A stretch of DNA of 17,984 nucleotides from Gemmatimonas sp. UBA2094 (GTDB lineage Bacteria; Gemmatimonadota; Gemmatimonadetes; Gemmatimonadales; Gemmatimonadaceae). The translations under genes were made by a program, and so were the position numbers. Shown here piece after piece: positions 7,225-14,899 of this stretch. The notes beneath the pieces are model-generated. The model worked only from the letters and a program-made list of their open reading frames with translations. It did no database searches and was not told the origin of the DNA. The stretch covers positions 1-17,984 of the forward strand of contig DCZC01000169.1 in assembly GCA_002331565.1 (NCBI GenBank), in the 5' to 3' direction. Numbering within the stretch: position 1 is the stretch's first letter; each line of letters starts with the position of its first letter.

Positions 7225-8103
7225 CTACGCCGCCACTGCCTCTTCCGTCTTCCGCCGCGCGGCCATGATGAGCGTGATGGCCGTGTAGGCGACGACGACC
7301 GCCACCAGCCACCGGAGCGCAGTGAGCGGCAGGGACTTCACGATGTAGGCGGCCACGAGCACCGCGGGCAGTCCCCCGATGATGTTGCCCACGACGGCCT
7401 TGGGATCGACCTTGCCGAGGCGGATGAAGCGGTCGCTGGCGAAGGGCATGAGGAAGGCGCAGCTGCCCATCATGATGGGGAAGCCGGCGGCGGGGTTCAT
7501 GCCGAGGATGCTGACGAGCACGAGGCACGGCCCGTAGAGGCCGATGCCGATCGTCATGAGCACGCCAAGGACGAAGTTGCCGAAGAGCGCAATGCCGAGC
7601 TTGGCGCCCGTGAGTCCGATGGCTTCGCCGCCGCCTGGCAGCGTTCCCGACGCCTGGGCCGCCGTGAGCAGCGCCGCGCCGGCAAGGCACAGCCCCATCC
7701 CGAGCTGGATGCGCTGGGTGGGCCACCGTGCCACGAGCCCTGCACCGACGTACGAGCCCACGACCGCAGCGATGATCATGCCGATCAGCGTGATGGGCTC
7801 GACTTCCACGACCTGCGTGTAGATGAACGCCTGGGCCAGCGTGGACATGGTGTGTCCGGCGTTCAATGTGCCCGGAATCAGCGCGTCCTTCACCAACTTG
7901 GTGGCGCGAAAAATGGCCGTGCTGGTTGCGAACGACCCGATGCCGAGCGTGTCGAGAAAATCGGTGACGGTGCCGTGGAGGATCAGTCCCGGCGTGGGCT
8001 TGACCGAGCCAAGCTTGGGCAGGCCTCGGACGAGCGAGACGACATGGTACGCGGCCACGAGACCGAGGCCGATGAGCAGCAGCAGCTTGGCGTCGAATTG
8101 CAT
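7225..8103 (-). CDS. TSUP family permease (sulfite exporter TauE/SafE-like)
   Basis: Predicted inner-membrane transporter of the TauE/SafE (TSUP) family, 292 aa. Characterised relatives move sulfur-containing or organic anions; the substrate here is unknown. The N-terminal repeat has a helix (about 7-25) then HGTVTDFLDTLGIGSFATST, a family-typical re-entrant region, followed by NAGHTMSTLAQAFIYTQVV and VVGSYVGAGLVARW. The second repeat contains GIALFGNFVLGVLMTIGIGL and GMNPAAGFPIMMGSCAFLMP. A final helix precedes an Arg/Lys tail (AARRKTEEAVAA). The start is set at MQFDAKLLLLIG; the in-frame ATG at 8274 would add 57 low-complexity residues overlapping the YIP1-family gene. No Shine-Dalgarno is visible. 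It lies 91 nt downstream of that gene on the same strand and ends before a probable terminator. Confidence 0.85.
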   Translation of the reverse strand: MQFDAKLLLLIGLGLVAAYHVVSLVRGLPKLGSVKPTPGLILHGTVTDFLDTLGIGSFATSTAIFRATKLVKDALIPGTLNAGHTMSTLAQAFIYTQVVEVEPITLIGMIIAAVVGSYVGAGLVARWPTQRIQLGMGLCLAGAALLTAAQASGTLPGGGEAIGLTGAKLGIALFGNFVLGVLMTIGIGLYGPCLVLVSILGMNPAAGFPIMMGSCAFLMPFASDRFIRLGKVDPKAVVGNIIGGLPAVLVAAYIVKSLPLTALRWLVAVVVAYTAITLIMAARRKTEEAVAA

Positions 8104-8148
8104 CGGATGCGGCGGGAGTTTCGGGGAGGGCGAACTGCGTGGACCTAC

Positions 8149-8190
8149 AACGTACCGCCCGGTACCGCCGTTGTCCCGCCCCGTGCCGCC
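8149..8190. repeat. Imperfect 21-bp tandem repeat containing an inverted repeat
   Basis: Two directly adjacent units, 8149-8169 and 8170-8190, agree at 15 of 21 positions. The first unit contains the inverted repeat GTACCG-CC-CGGTAC (8152-8165). They sit in the 91-nt gap between the YIP1-family gene and the TSUP gene, about 46-87 nt upstream of the TSUP start. They could be an operator or merely low-complexity GC sequence. Confidence 0.4.
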
Positions 8191-8194
8191 ACCG

Positions 8195-8920
8195 TCAGAA
8201 CAGGGCGGCCGGAATGAGGGAGAAGAGCAACGAGAGTGCCAGTGCGATGAACGAGGCCATCCAGCCGGCGCCACGCGAGACCCGGGCGATCACGCTCACC
8301 CCGATGGCCGTGATGGCGAGATTCCACAGGCCAAACAGGTCGAAGGTGGCCAGGAGGGTGAGCACCACGTTGTCGACCTTGGCCGGATCGACGAATCGCG
8401 CCGGTCCGACCGACGCCGCGAAGAGCGACGTGACGTTGCTGGTATCGAGCACGGCCCCTTGAATGGCCGTAGCGAGAATGCCAAGCACCCGCGGCACCGT
8501 CGCGAGTGTGGCGACGAAGATCGCACGCCCGATGGGCATGGCGGCACCGGCCACCTTGGCGCCAAGCCAGGTGAGCACACCGCCGATCAGACCGGCGAAG
8601 ACCGCCGTGAAGGCCCACGTGGCATAGAGAAAGTACCCGCCGATCCTGCGCCCCGACTCCACGGCTTCGGCGGGCATCTTCCGGCCCTGCTCCGCCATCT
8701 TGATCAACTGCAGGTCGAAGTTGGCATCGACGTACGGCTGAATGAGGCTCTTCGTGGCCACCAGCAGGCCCACGATGACGAGGGTGAGCACCAGCATGTA
8801 CATGCCCGCACCACGGTTTCGCGACCGTTCGAAAACGGCGGCCGGCGCCCAGAGCACCTCGAGAATATCCTCAAACACGCCACCTTCGTTGGTCGCACCC
8901 GCCGTGGTCTGCTCCGTCAT
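8195..8920 (-). CDS. YIP1 family integral membrane protein
   Basis: Multi-pass membrane protein of the YIP1 family, 241 aa; bacterial members have no established function. A short acidic/polar N-terminus is followed by FEDILEVLWAPAAVFER, the amphipathic motif commonly seen at the start of bacterial YIP1-like proteins. About five hydrophobic segments follow, near residues 41-60, 95-122, 132-158, 188-208 and 215-240. Residues about 62-92 form a polar loop with many charges. The ATG overlaps the stop of speA by four bases (ATGA). GAGG lies 7 nt before the start, so translation is probably coupled to SpeA. Family assignment rests on the N-terminal motif and topology; no catalytic residues are expected. 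Confidence 0.75.
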   Translation of the reverse strand: MTEQTTAGATNEGGVFEDILEVLWAPAAVFERSRNRGAGMYMLVLTLVIVGLLVATKSLIQPYVDANFDLQLIKMAEQGRKMPAEAVESGRRIGGYFLYATWAFTAVFAGLIGGVLTWLGAKVAGAAMPIGRAIFVATLATVPRVLGILATAIQGAVLDTSNVTSLFAASVGPARFVDPAKVDNVVLTLLATFDLFGLWNLAITAIGVSVIARVSRGAGWMASFIALALSLLFSLIPAALF

Positions 8921-10875
8921 CTGGCCGCCTCGCCTTCGAGATAGGTGTAGCCTTCGAGTCCGGCGACGAAATCGGCGATGAACGCATTCATCTCGTCGCG
9001 CGTGAGTCCCTTGGAAGAATTCACCTTGCGACGGAAAGTCGCCAGTAGTTGCGAGGCGCCGAACTGCACGTAGTTGAGCACCTCGGTGACCGTGTCGCCT
9101 TCCACCAGATCGGTGATGTCGTAGCCGCCGTGGTCGTTCATGCGCACATGTACCGCGTTGGTATCACCGAACAGGTTGTGCAGATCGCCGAGAATCTCCT
9201 GATAGGCCCCGGTCAGGAAAATGCCGAGAATGTAGTCCTCGCCGTCGCGGAACTCGTGCAGCTCGAGGCTCGGCCGACCATTTTTGTCGCCCACGAACCG
9301 GTCGATTTTGCCGTCGGAGTCGCAGGTCACGTCCTGCAGGGTACCGCGACGTACCGGCTCCTCGGTGAGCCGGTGGATGGGCATGATCGGGAAGAGCTGA
9401 TCGATGGCCCAGCTGTCCGGCAGCGACTGAAAGAGCGAGAAATTGCAGAAGTAGCGATCGACGAGCGAGGATTCGAGCTCCGGGAGAATATCCTCGTACG
9501 TGTCAGGGTCGCCCTTTGCGATGCGGTAGATCGCATTCATTGTCGCCAGCCACAGTACTTCGGCCTTGGCGAGCCCCCGCAGGTTCAGCACGCCCGAGTT
9601 GAAGTACTGGCGCGCCCGTTCCTTGTCGAACGACGCATCGTGAAAAACCTCGAGCACCTTGCGCGGCTTGGGATCGCGCTCGTTGAGCGTACGCCAGTCC
9701 TCATGCATTTCGTGCAGGAGCGAATGATCGTCGTCGTTGAGCGGCGGCACGGGCTGCGCGGCCTGCGACTCCACATCGATGACCTTGAGCAGCAACAGCG
9801 CGTGGTGCGCCGTGAGTGCACGCCCGGACTCGCTGATGATGTGCGGCATGGGCAACTCCGCTTCACGGCACGCCTCGGCGATCGTGTAGATCACGTCGTT
9901 GGCGTACTCCTGCTGCGTGTAGTTCACGCTGGCGTTGTTGGTGGAGTTTGTGCCGTCGTAGTCAATGCCAAGGCCGCCCCCCACGTCCACATGCGTGATG
10001 TCCACGCCCAGCGCCCGCAGCTCCAGATAGAATCGCGCCACTTCGGCCAGCCCCGACTTGATGAAGCGGATGTCGGTGATCTGGCTGCCGAGGTGGAAGT
10101 GGATGAGCTTGAGGATGTCGAGGCGACCGGCAGACTGCAGCTTGTCGATGAGCTTGATGAGTTCGGCGGAGCTGAGGCCGAACTTGCTCTTCTCGCCACC
10201 GCTCTGGGCCCAACGGCCGGCCCCCTCGCTGGCAAGCTTGATGCGCACGCCACACGTGGGCTGCACACCGAGTTCCTCGGCCACTTCGAGGAGCACGTCG
10301 AGTTCGCTCACCTGCTCGAGCACGATGAACACCTTGTGCCCCAACTTCTGCCCCATGAGGGCCAGCCGCATGAACTCGTGGTCCTTGTAACCGTTGCACA
10401 CGATGAGGTGCTCGGTGGTCTCGGACAGACCGAGCACCGCCTGCAGTTCGGGCTTGGAGCCGCACTCGAGTCCCACTCCGTGCGTCTGGCCGAACTGCAC
10501 GATTTCCTCGACCACGTGCCGCTGCTGATTGACCTTGATCGGATACACGGTGGTGTAGCCGCCGGTGTACTCGAATTCCTTGATCGCCTGCCCGAAGCGC
10601 TCGCTGAGCGTTTCGATGCGCGAGCGCAGAATGTCGGAGAAACGCAGCAGAATGGGCAACTGGATGCCCTGCCCTTCGAGATCGGCTGCCAGATCACGCA
10701 GATCGAGCGCGTGTTGCGGACGCAACGGATCGGGGCGCACGACCACGTGTCCACGTTCGTTGACGTCGAAATAGCCGGCGCCCCACCCTTCCACATTGTA
10801 GAGGGCGCGGGCGGCGTCGATGGACCACGGCTCGGCGGGGGCCGGCTCGGCGATGGGCTGGATACGAGTTGCCAT
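8917..10875 (-). CDS. speA: Biosynthetic arginine decarboxylase
   Basis: PLP-dependent (fold type III) decarboxylase making agmatine from arginine, the first step of the agmatine route to putrescine and spermidine; cytoplasmic. It has 652 aa, matching the SpeA family. The Schiff-base lysine is Lys114 in YPIKVNQQ. HFHLGSQI (259-266), GGGLGIDYDG (299-308) and SESGRALTAHH (348-358) build the cofactor site. The active-site cysteine is Cys518 in CDSDGKID. The region about 330-500 contains the helical insertion characteristic of SpeA rather than the lysine/diaminopimelate decarboxylases. The start ATG at 10875 gives the expected N-terminus but has no Shine-Dalgarno; a hairpin ends 15 nt upstream. 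The next gene, a YIP1-family membrane protein, overlaps by four bases. No agmatinase or agmatine deiminase gene lies in the window. Confidence 0.97.
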   Translation of the reverse strand: MATRIQPIAEPAPAEPWSIDAARALYNVEGWGAGYFDVNERGHVVVRPDPLRPQHALDLRDLAADLEGQGIQLPILLRFSDILRSRIETLSERFGQAIKEFEYTGGYTTVYPIKVNQQRHVVEEIVQFGQTHGVGLECGSKPELQAVLGLSETTEHLIVCNGYKDHEFMRLALMGQKLGHKVFIVLEQVSELDVLLEVAEELGVQPTCGVRIKLASEGAGRWAQSGGEKSKFGLSSAELIKLIDKLQSAGRLDILKLIHFHLGSQITDIRFIKSGLAEVARFYLELRALGVDITHVDVGGGLGIDYDGTNSTNNASVNYTQQEYANDVIYTIAEACREAELPMPHIISESGRALTAHHALLLLKVIDVESQAAQPVPPLNDDDHSLLHEMHEDWRTLNERDPKPRKVLEVFHDASFDKERARQYFNSGVLNLRGLAKAEVLWLATMNAIYRIAKGDPDTYEDILPELESSLVDRYFCNFSLFQSLPDSWAIDQLFPIMPIHRLTEEPVRRGTLQDVTCDSDGKIDRFVGDKNGRPSLELHEFRDGEDYILGIFLTGAYQEILGDLHNLFGDTNAVHVRMNDHGGYDITDLVEGDTVTEVLNYVQFGASQLLATFRRKVNSSKGLTRDEMNAFIADFVAGLEGYTYLEGEAAR

Positions 10876-10890
10876 AGGGGCGGAAAGCTA

Positions 10891-10932
10891 GACGGTTCGC
10901 GCCGCCGGAGGGAGCCGGTGGCGCGAACCGTC
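10891..10932 (-). terminator. Long hairpin between the AIM24 gene and speA: terminator or speA leader element
   Basis: GACGGTTCGCGCC (10891-10903) pairs perfectly with 10920-10932. A further GCCGG/CCGGT (one G-U pair) extends the stem to 18 bp around a six-base loop (10909-10914). It lies 68 nt past the stop of the AIM24 gene and 15 nt before the speA ATG. The minus-strand sequence after it is TAGCTTTCC, a poor U-tract. It could end the S9-peptidase/AIM24 transcript, or form part of the speA leader. Confidence 0.55.
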
Positions 10933-10935
10933 AGA

Positions 10936-10965
10936 ATTGTGACGTAACGAGGACTGGCGGGTGAA
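10936..10965 (-). promoter_or_regulatory. Possible speA promoter
   Basis: On the minus strand, TTCACC (10965-10960) and CACAAT (10941-10936) are separated by 18 nt, a weak sigma70-like pair. If real, transcription would begin at the edge of the hairpin at 10891-10932 and place that hairpin at the very 5' end of the speA mRNA. This is a by-eye match only. Confidence 0.2.
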
Positions 10966-11000
10966 CGCGGCCCACCCCCATCCCGTGCCGAGTTTTCCGG

Positions 11001-11792
11001 TCAGTTGTCGCCGTCGAGCAGCGCGCCGAGTCCGCCCAGCACCGAGCCTTCCTCGCGGCCGCGCCCGCCGGCGCTTGGCGCGGCGGCGATGATACGATCG
11101 GCCAGACGCGAGAAGGGCAGCGTCTGGAGAATGACACGCCCCGGCCCGGTGAGCTGGACGAAGAACAATCCTTCGCCGCCGAACAGTGCCGTCTTGATGC
11201 CGGGCACCCGCTGGATGTCGTAATCCACCGTGGGCTGGAAGGCCACGAGGCAGCCGGTGTCGACGCGCAGCGTTTCGCCGGGCGCCAGGTCAATGGCGTG
11301 CAGCGTGCCGGAGGCGTGCAGAAACGCGAGCCCGTCGCCGGTGAGCTTCTGCAGGATGAATCCTTCGCCACCGAAGAACCCGGCGCCGATCTTCCGGGTG
11401 AACGCCACGGAAATATCGATGCCCCGAGCGGCGCAGAGGAAGCTGTCCTTCTGCGCCATCACCGTACCACCCCAATCACGGAGATTGAGCGGCACGATCT
11501 TGCCCGGGTACGGCGCGGCGAAAGCCACATCGGCGCGACGCGCCCCGCTGTTGCCGAAGAGCGTGACGAAGAACGAGTCACCGGCCAGCACGCGCTTTCC
11601 CGCCCCGATCAGCTTGTCGAAAAAGCCACCGCCTCGCGCGTTGGGGTCGAGCGTGGTGGCCATGGTGATGCCCTCGCGCATGAACATCATCGCCCCCGCC
11701 TCAGCGAAGACCGCTTCGCCCGGATCGAGAGTGACGATGACCGCCTGCAGGTCATGACCGATGATCTGGTAATCGATTTCGTCCGCTGCCAT
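11001..11792 (-). CDS. AIM24 / TIGR00266 family protein
   Basis: Member of the AIM24 (TIGR00266, formerly DUF124) family, 263 aa, which folds as a beta-rich trimer-forming domain; its biochemical role is not established. Visible family features are the opening YQIIGHDLQAVIVTLDPGE, EAGAMMFM, the Gly-rich linker with AGDSFFVTLF, then PGKIVPLNL and GAGFFGGEGFILQKLTGDG, LHASGTLHAIDLAPGETLRV, and the second GGEGLFFVQLTGPG. The two GGEG motifs are a pseudo-repeat. The last 25 residues are Gly/Arg-rich and end in a short aliphatic helix. There is no signal peptide or membrane segment. The ATG shares one base with the stop of the upstream S9 peptidase gene (TAATG). GGAG (11800-11803 on the + strand, read in reverse) sits 7 nt before it, indicating coupled translation. 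Confidence 0.9.
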   Translation of the reverse strand: MAADEIDYQIIGHDLQAVIVTLDPGEAVFAEAGAMMFMREGITMATTLDPNARGGGFFDKLIGAGKRVLAGDSFFVTLFGNSGARRADVAFAAPYPGKIVPLNLRDWGGTVMAQKDSFLCAARGIDISVAFTRKIGAGFFGGEGFILQKLTGDGLAFLHASGTLHAIDLAPGETLRVDTGCLVAFQPTVDYDIQRVPGIKTALFGGEGLFFVQLTGPGRVILQTLPFSRLADRIIAAAPSAGGRGREEGSVLGGLGALLDGDN

Positions 11793-14779
11793 TACTCGTC
11801 TCCGGGATTGCGCGCGGGCGTTGCCGCCCGCGCAGGTTGGGGGGTCATCTTCACCTGATCACGCCCCTTCTCGAGGAAAGGGATGCCACGCACCATCCAT
11901 GACGGGGCATCGGCCCCCAGAAGTTTCACCGCGAAGAACTCCTGCATTTTTTTGTCGATGTCCTTCTGGTTGGCGCGCTTCGTGGGATTGTGCTCGTCGC
12001 CGTTGTACACCACCATGTACGCCTCCTTCTGCAGGCGGCGCATGGCGACGTAGAACTCAATGCCCTGATACCACGGTACGGCGCCGTCGTTGTCGTTGGC
12101 CATGAAGAGCACCGGCGTGGTGACACGGTCGAGACGGAAGAGCGGCGAGTTTTCGACGAAGCGCTCGGGGTACTGCCAGAGCGAGCCACCGATACGGCTC
12201 TGCGTGTGCTCGTACTGGAAGGTACGGGCCAGCCCCGACTGCCAGCGAATGCCGCCGTACGCACTGGTCATGTTGACTACGGTGGCGTTTGGCACCGCCG
12301 CGGCGAACATGTTGGTGACGGTGATCAGGTACGCCGACTGGTAGCCGCCCCACGACTGCCCCGTGATGCCGATGCGCTTGGGGTCGACGAACCCCTTGGC
12401 CACGATGGACTGCACACCGGGGATGATGGCCTTGGCCGCACTGGGCCCCGGCTGGCCGTCGGTGTACACGATGTCGGGCATGAACACGAGATACCCGAGC
12501 GAGTTGTACACGAGTGGATTGACGGTATTGCGCCCACTGGGCGCCTGATAGCCGTGCAGGCCGTCGGTGAGCTTCTCGTAGTAGTACACGATCATCGGGT
12601 ACTGCTTCGAGGCGTCGAAGTTCTCCGGCTTGTACAATAGGCCGCGCAGCGGAATGCCGTCGCCATTGAGCCACGACACCAGCTCCACGGTGCCGCGTGG
12701 ATACTCCGCATCCTGCGGATTGGCGTTGGAGATCTTCGTGGTGCCGGCGATGCTGGTGCCAGTCCAGAGATCCGGGAATTCGCGATACGTGCTCTGCGTG
12801 AGGAGATACTGCTCGGCGTCCCGCGCCTTCTGAAGGCCGCCGAAGTTGCGATCAGCCATCACGATCTTCTCGGGTGTTCCGTCCACACCCAAACGATCGC
12901 GCCAGAAGCCGGTGGCCTTGGTGAGCGAATCGACGGCCCGCAGCAGGAGTGGCGCCGTGGGATCGAGGAACGGATCTTCGCGATCGAGATCGACCACCCG
13001 GAACGTCATGCCGGCCTTCCGTCCTTCCCCATCGGTGAGGTTACGCGGCGCGGCCACGCCGGCGGGATCGATTTCCCACACATCGAAGCGGTCGTACACC
13101 AGCACCCGCTTGTCACCGGTGGTCCAGCCGCCGAGCCCGTACGGCGGCGGCACGTCGGGCGAATCGAACTCCTCGTCCTGGAACTTCACCGGCAGCTTGT
13201 CGGTGAGGCTGATCTTCCTGCCAGTGGCCGTGGCGTACGCGACCCACTGCCCCTTCTCGAACCACGTGACGTAATTGGCGCCCGGCGAGAGCTGTGCCTG
13301 TCCGTCGATGCTCTTGGCGACCAAGGTGCGCGCACCGGTGAGCGGATCGATGAGGAACACGTCCGTCGCGCCCTCGCCCCAGAACTGCGGGATGGCGTAC
13401 TCGAGGGCGTTGAGGCCGAGGATGCGCCGGCCGTCGCTCCCGATAGTCACGCGCAGCGAATCGTTGGCAAGGCGCATCCATTTGTTCGCCGCCAGCGTGT
13501 ACAGCGCGGTATACGTGCGGTTGCGATCGCGGTTGGCCGAGACCTTCTGTTGCGGCATGATTGCCGCGTCCTTCCAGTGCCACAGGTCGTACACCGCCTT
13601 GTCCAGCAGTGAATCAGCGGGGATGGAGTCGGTGGGCACATTGCCCAGCGAGAAGACGAGTGCGTTGCCTTCACGGGTAAATGACACGGGGCCGCGATCG
13701 GCGATGAGCAAACCTTCGGGGGCCTCGGCCGGGGCCACGATGCGGCGCGCCTGGACGGACTTGCCCTTCGTCGGCACGAGCGACGCGTAGTACACCCCGA
13801 AGCGCGGACGCGGCGTGGAGTCGTTCACGTCGGACACGAACGCAACCTGCTTTCCCGCGCGGTCGAAGGTGAAGCCGCGGTAGGTGGCGCTACCGGCGAG
13901 CAGCGTGGTAACGGTGCCGGTGCTCAGCTGGCGTACGAACGCGCCGTCACCCGCGCCGTCACGCGTCGTGATGGTGTAGCCAAGCCACTGTTCATTGTCG
14001 TCGAAGGCGTAGTTGGTGACACCGTCGATGCGCGTCTCGGTACCGGCGGCGAGATCACGCAGCACGAGCGTGGTGCCGACTTCGCGACGCGGGCCCGCCG
14101 GGACCGCCGGCGCTCCATTTTGTGTCGCGGCGCCGGCCGGTCGTGCGGCGGCAGTGTCTTCGAGCAGATAGGCCAGGTACTTGCCGCCGTTCCTGGCCAA
14201 GCGGAACGAACGCACGTTGCTCACGCGGGTCACGTTGCCGTCGGCGACGCGCACCAGCCCCAAGCCGCTGCGCGGTTGGGGGGATCCACGGCGGGCGCGG
14301 GCGCGCTCGACGTCAGCCCGCGACGGATAGATGGTGAACAGCACGAAGCGGGAGTCGGCGCTGAACTGCGCCGGCGCCGCGCTGAACTGCGCGGCGGAAT
14401 CGGCCGCCGGCTGCAGCTGCGGACGGCCCGTAAAGCCCCGGCCGATGTTGGCGTACTCGGTGGGGCCGGCCGTGCTGCGAACGATCAGCGCCCCCTCACC
14501 GACAACGGGGCTGACCGTGTAGGCCACCCACTTTCCGTCGTTGGAGAGCGCCGCGCCGGAAATGGTGCGCCACTCGTCGTAGGTGTCCTGCGTGATGGGC
14601 TTCTTGCCCGCCGGCAGGGCGGGCGGTGTCCACCGCGACACCGCCGAGAAGGGATTGGCGGGGGCCGACTGGGCGGAGAGCCCCGACGGCAGGAGGGCGA
14701 GCGCGGCGGAGCATACCGCGGGAGCAACCGTGACACGGGCCATAGTGCGCGTGACGGTACGCAGGTCGATCGATCGCAT
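11792..14779 (-). CDS. Secreted S9 family serine peptidase (prolyl oligopeptidase-type)
   Basis: Predicted exported peptidase with an N-terminal beta-propeller and a C-terminal alpha/beta-hydrolase domain, 995 aa from this start. A Sec signal peptide is visible (VTVAPAVCSAALALLPSGLS, cleavage probably before AQSAPANP). The catalytic triad, numbered from the 14779 start, is Ser809 (GQSWGGYQ, codon at 12353-12355), Asp898 (NDNDGAVP) and His930 (NGDEHNP). The propeller runs about residues 50-640, with DEWRTISGAALSNDGKWVAY near its start. Long S9 proteins of this layout process oligopeptides outside the cytoplasm. Two ATGs are possible: 14779 gives a 15-residue preamble, and 14743 (MARVTV) gives a tidier signal peptide. 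Neither has a Shine-Dalgarno. It is first in its strand block and overlaps the AIM24 gene by one base. The C-terminal tail is Pro/Ala/Arg-rich. Confidence 0.93.
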   Translation of the reverse strand: MRSIDLRTVTRTMARVTVAPAVCSAALALLPSGLSAQSAPANPFSAVSRWTPPALPAGKKPITQDTYDEWRTISGAALSNDGKWVAYTVSPVVGEGALIVRSTAGPTEYANIGRGFTGRPQLQPAADSAAQFSAAPAQFSADSRFVLFTIYPSRADVERARARRGSPQPRSGLGLVRVADGNVTRVSNVRSFRLARNGGKYLAYLLEDTAAARPAGAATQNGAPAVPAGPRREVGTTLVLRDLAAGTETRIDGVTNYAFDDNEQWLGYTITTRDGAGDGAFVRQLSTGTVTTLLAGSATYRGFTFDRAGKQVAFVSDVNDSTPRPRFGVYYASLVPTKGKSVQARRIVAPAEAPEGLLIADRGPVSFTREGNALVFSLGNVPTDSIPADSLLDKAVYDLWHWKDAAIMPQQKVSANRDRNRTYTALYTLAANKWMRLANDSLRVTIGSDGRRILGLNALEYAIPQFWGEGATDVFLIDPLTGARTLVAKSIDGQAQLSPGANYVTWFEKGQWVAYATATGRKISLTDKLPVKFQDEEFDSPDVPPPYGLGGWTTGDKRVLVYDRFDVWEIDPAGVAAPRNLTDGEGRKAGMTFRVVDLDREDPFLDPTAPLLLRAVDSLTKATGFWRDRLGVDGTPEKIVMADRNFGGLQKARDAEQYLLTQSTYREFPDLWTGTSIAGTTKISNANPQDAEYPRGTVELVSWLNGDGIPLRGLLYKPENFDASKQYPMIVYYYEKLTDGLHGYQAPSGRNTVNPLVYNSLGYLVFMPDIVYTDGQPGPSAAKAIIPGVQSIVAKGFVDPKRIGITGQSWGGYQSAYLITVTNMFAAAVPNATVVNMTSAYGGIRWQSGLARTFQYEHTQSRIGGSLWQYPERFVENSPLFRLDRVTTPVLFMANDNDGAVPWYQGIEFYVAMRRLQKEAYMVVYNGDEHNPTKRANQKDIDKKMQEFFAVKLLGADAPSWMVRGIPFLEKGRDQVKMTPQPARAATPARNPGDE

Positions 14780-14899
14780 CAGAGGGGGTGCGAGACGGGT
14801 GCGTGGGCTGGTCGCAGGATGCCGGGAGCGCCAAGTTGCACCCGGGCGTTCCTGCCACACGAAGTTTAACGGCGCGGCGACAGCCGCGTGAGGATACAG
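14780..14899. promoter_or_regulatory. Divergent intergenic region between S9 peptidase and DUF502 genes
   Basis: This 120-bp gap should hold promoters for both blocks. An AT-rich island GAAGTTTAAC (14861-14870) is the only plausible -10-like sequence on either strand (TTTAAC on +, TAAACT on -). TTGCAC at 14836-14841 is 23 nt from the + strand candidate, too far for a standard spacer. A short hairpin, CGCGGC-GACA-GCCGCG (14873-14888), ends one base before the DUF502 ribosome-binding site. Confidence 0.35.
14890..14894 (+). promoter_or_regulatory. Shine-Dalgarno GAGGA that fixes the DUF502 start
   Basis: GAGGA stands 5 nt before the ATG at 14900. It makes that ATG the likely start instead of the in-frame GTG at 14888, which overlaps the ribosome-binding region and adds only four residues. 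Confidence 0.6.

Noticed and set aside
8104..8274. ATG 8274 as start of the TSUP gene
   Set aside because: The extra 57 residues are low complexity and lie within the end of the YIP1-family gene.
7823..8944. 373-codon + strand frame opposite the TSUP and YIP1-family genes
   Set aside because: No domain is recognisable and the composition is Glu/Arg/Gly/His-rich; it spans two real genes and their gap.
9049..10947. 632-codon open frame on the + strand opposite speA
   Set aside because: It mirrors speA codon structure and is rich in His/Val/Leu with no recognisable domain; speA has all catalytic motifs on the other strand.
10940..10947. TGACGTAA, a CRE-like palindrome-like octamer
   Set aside because: Short, occurs by chance, and no bacterial regulator for it can be argued from this window.
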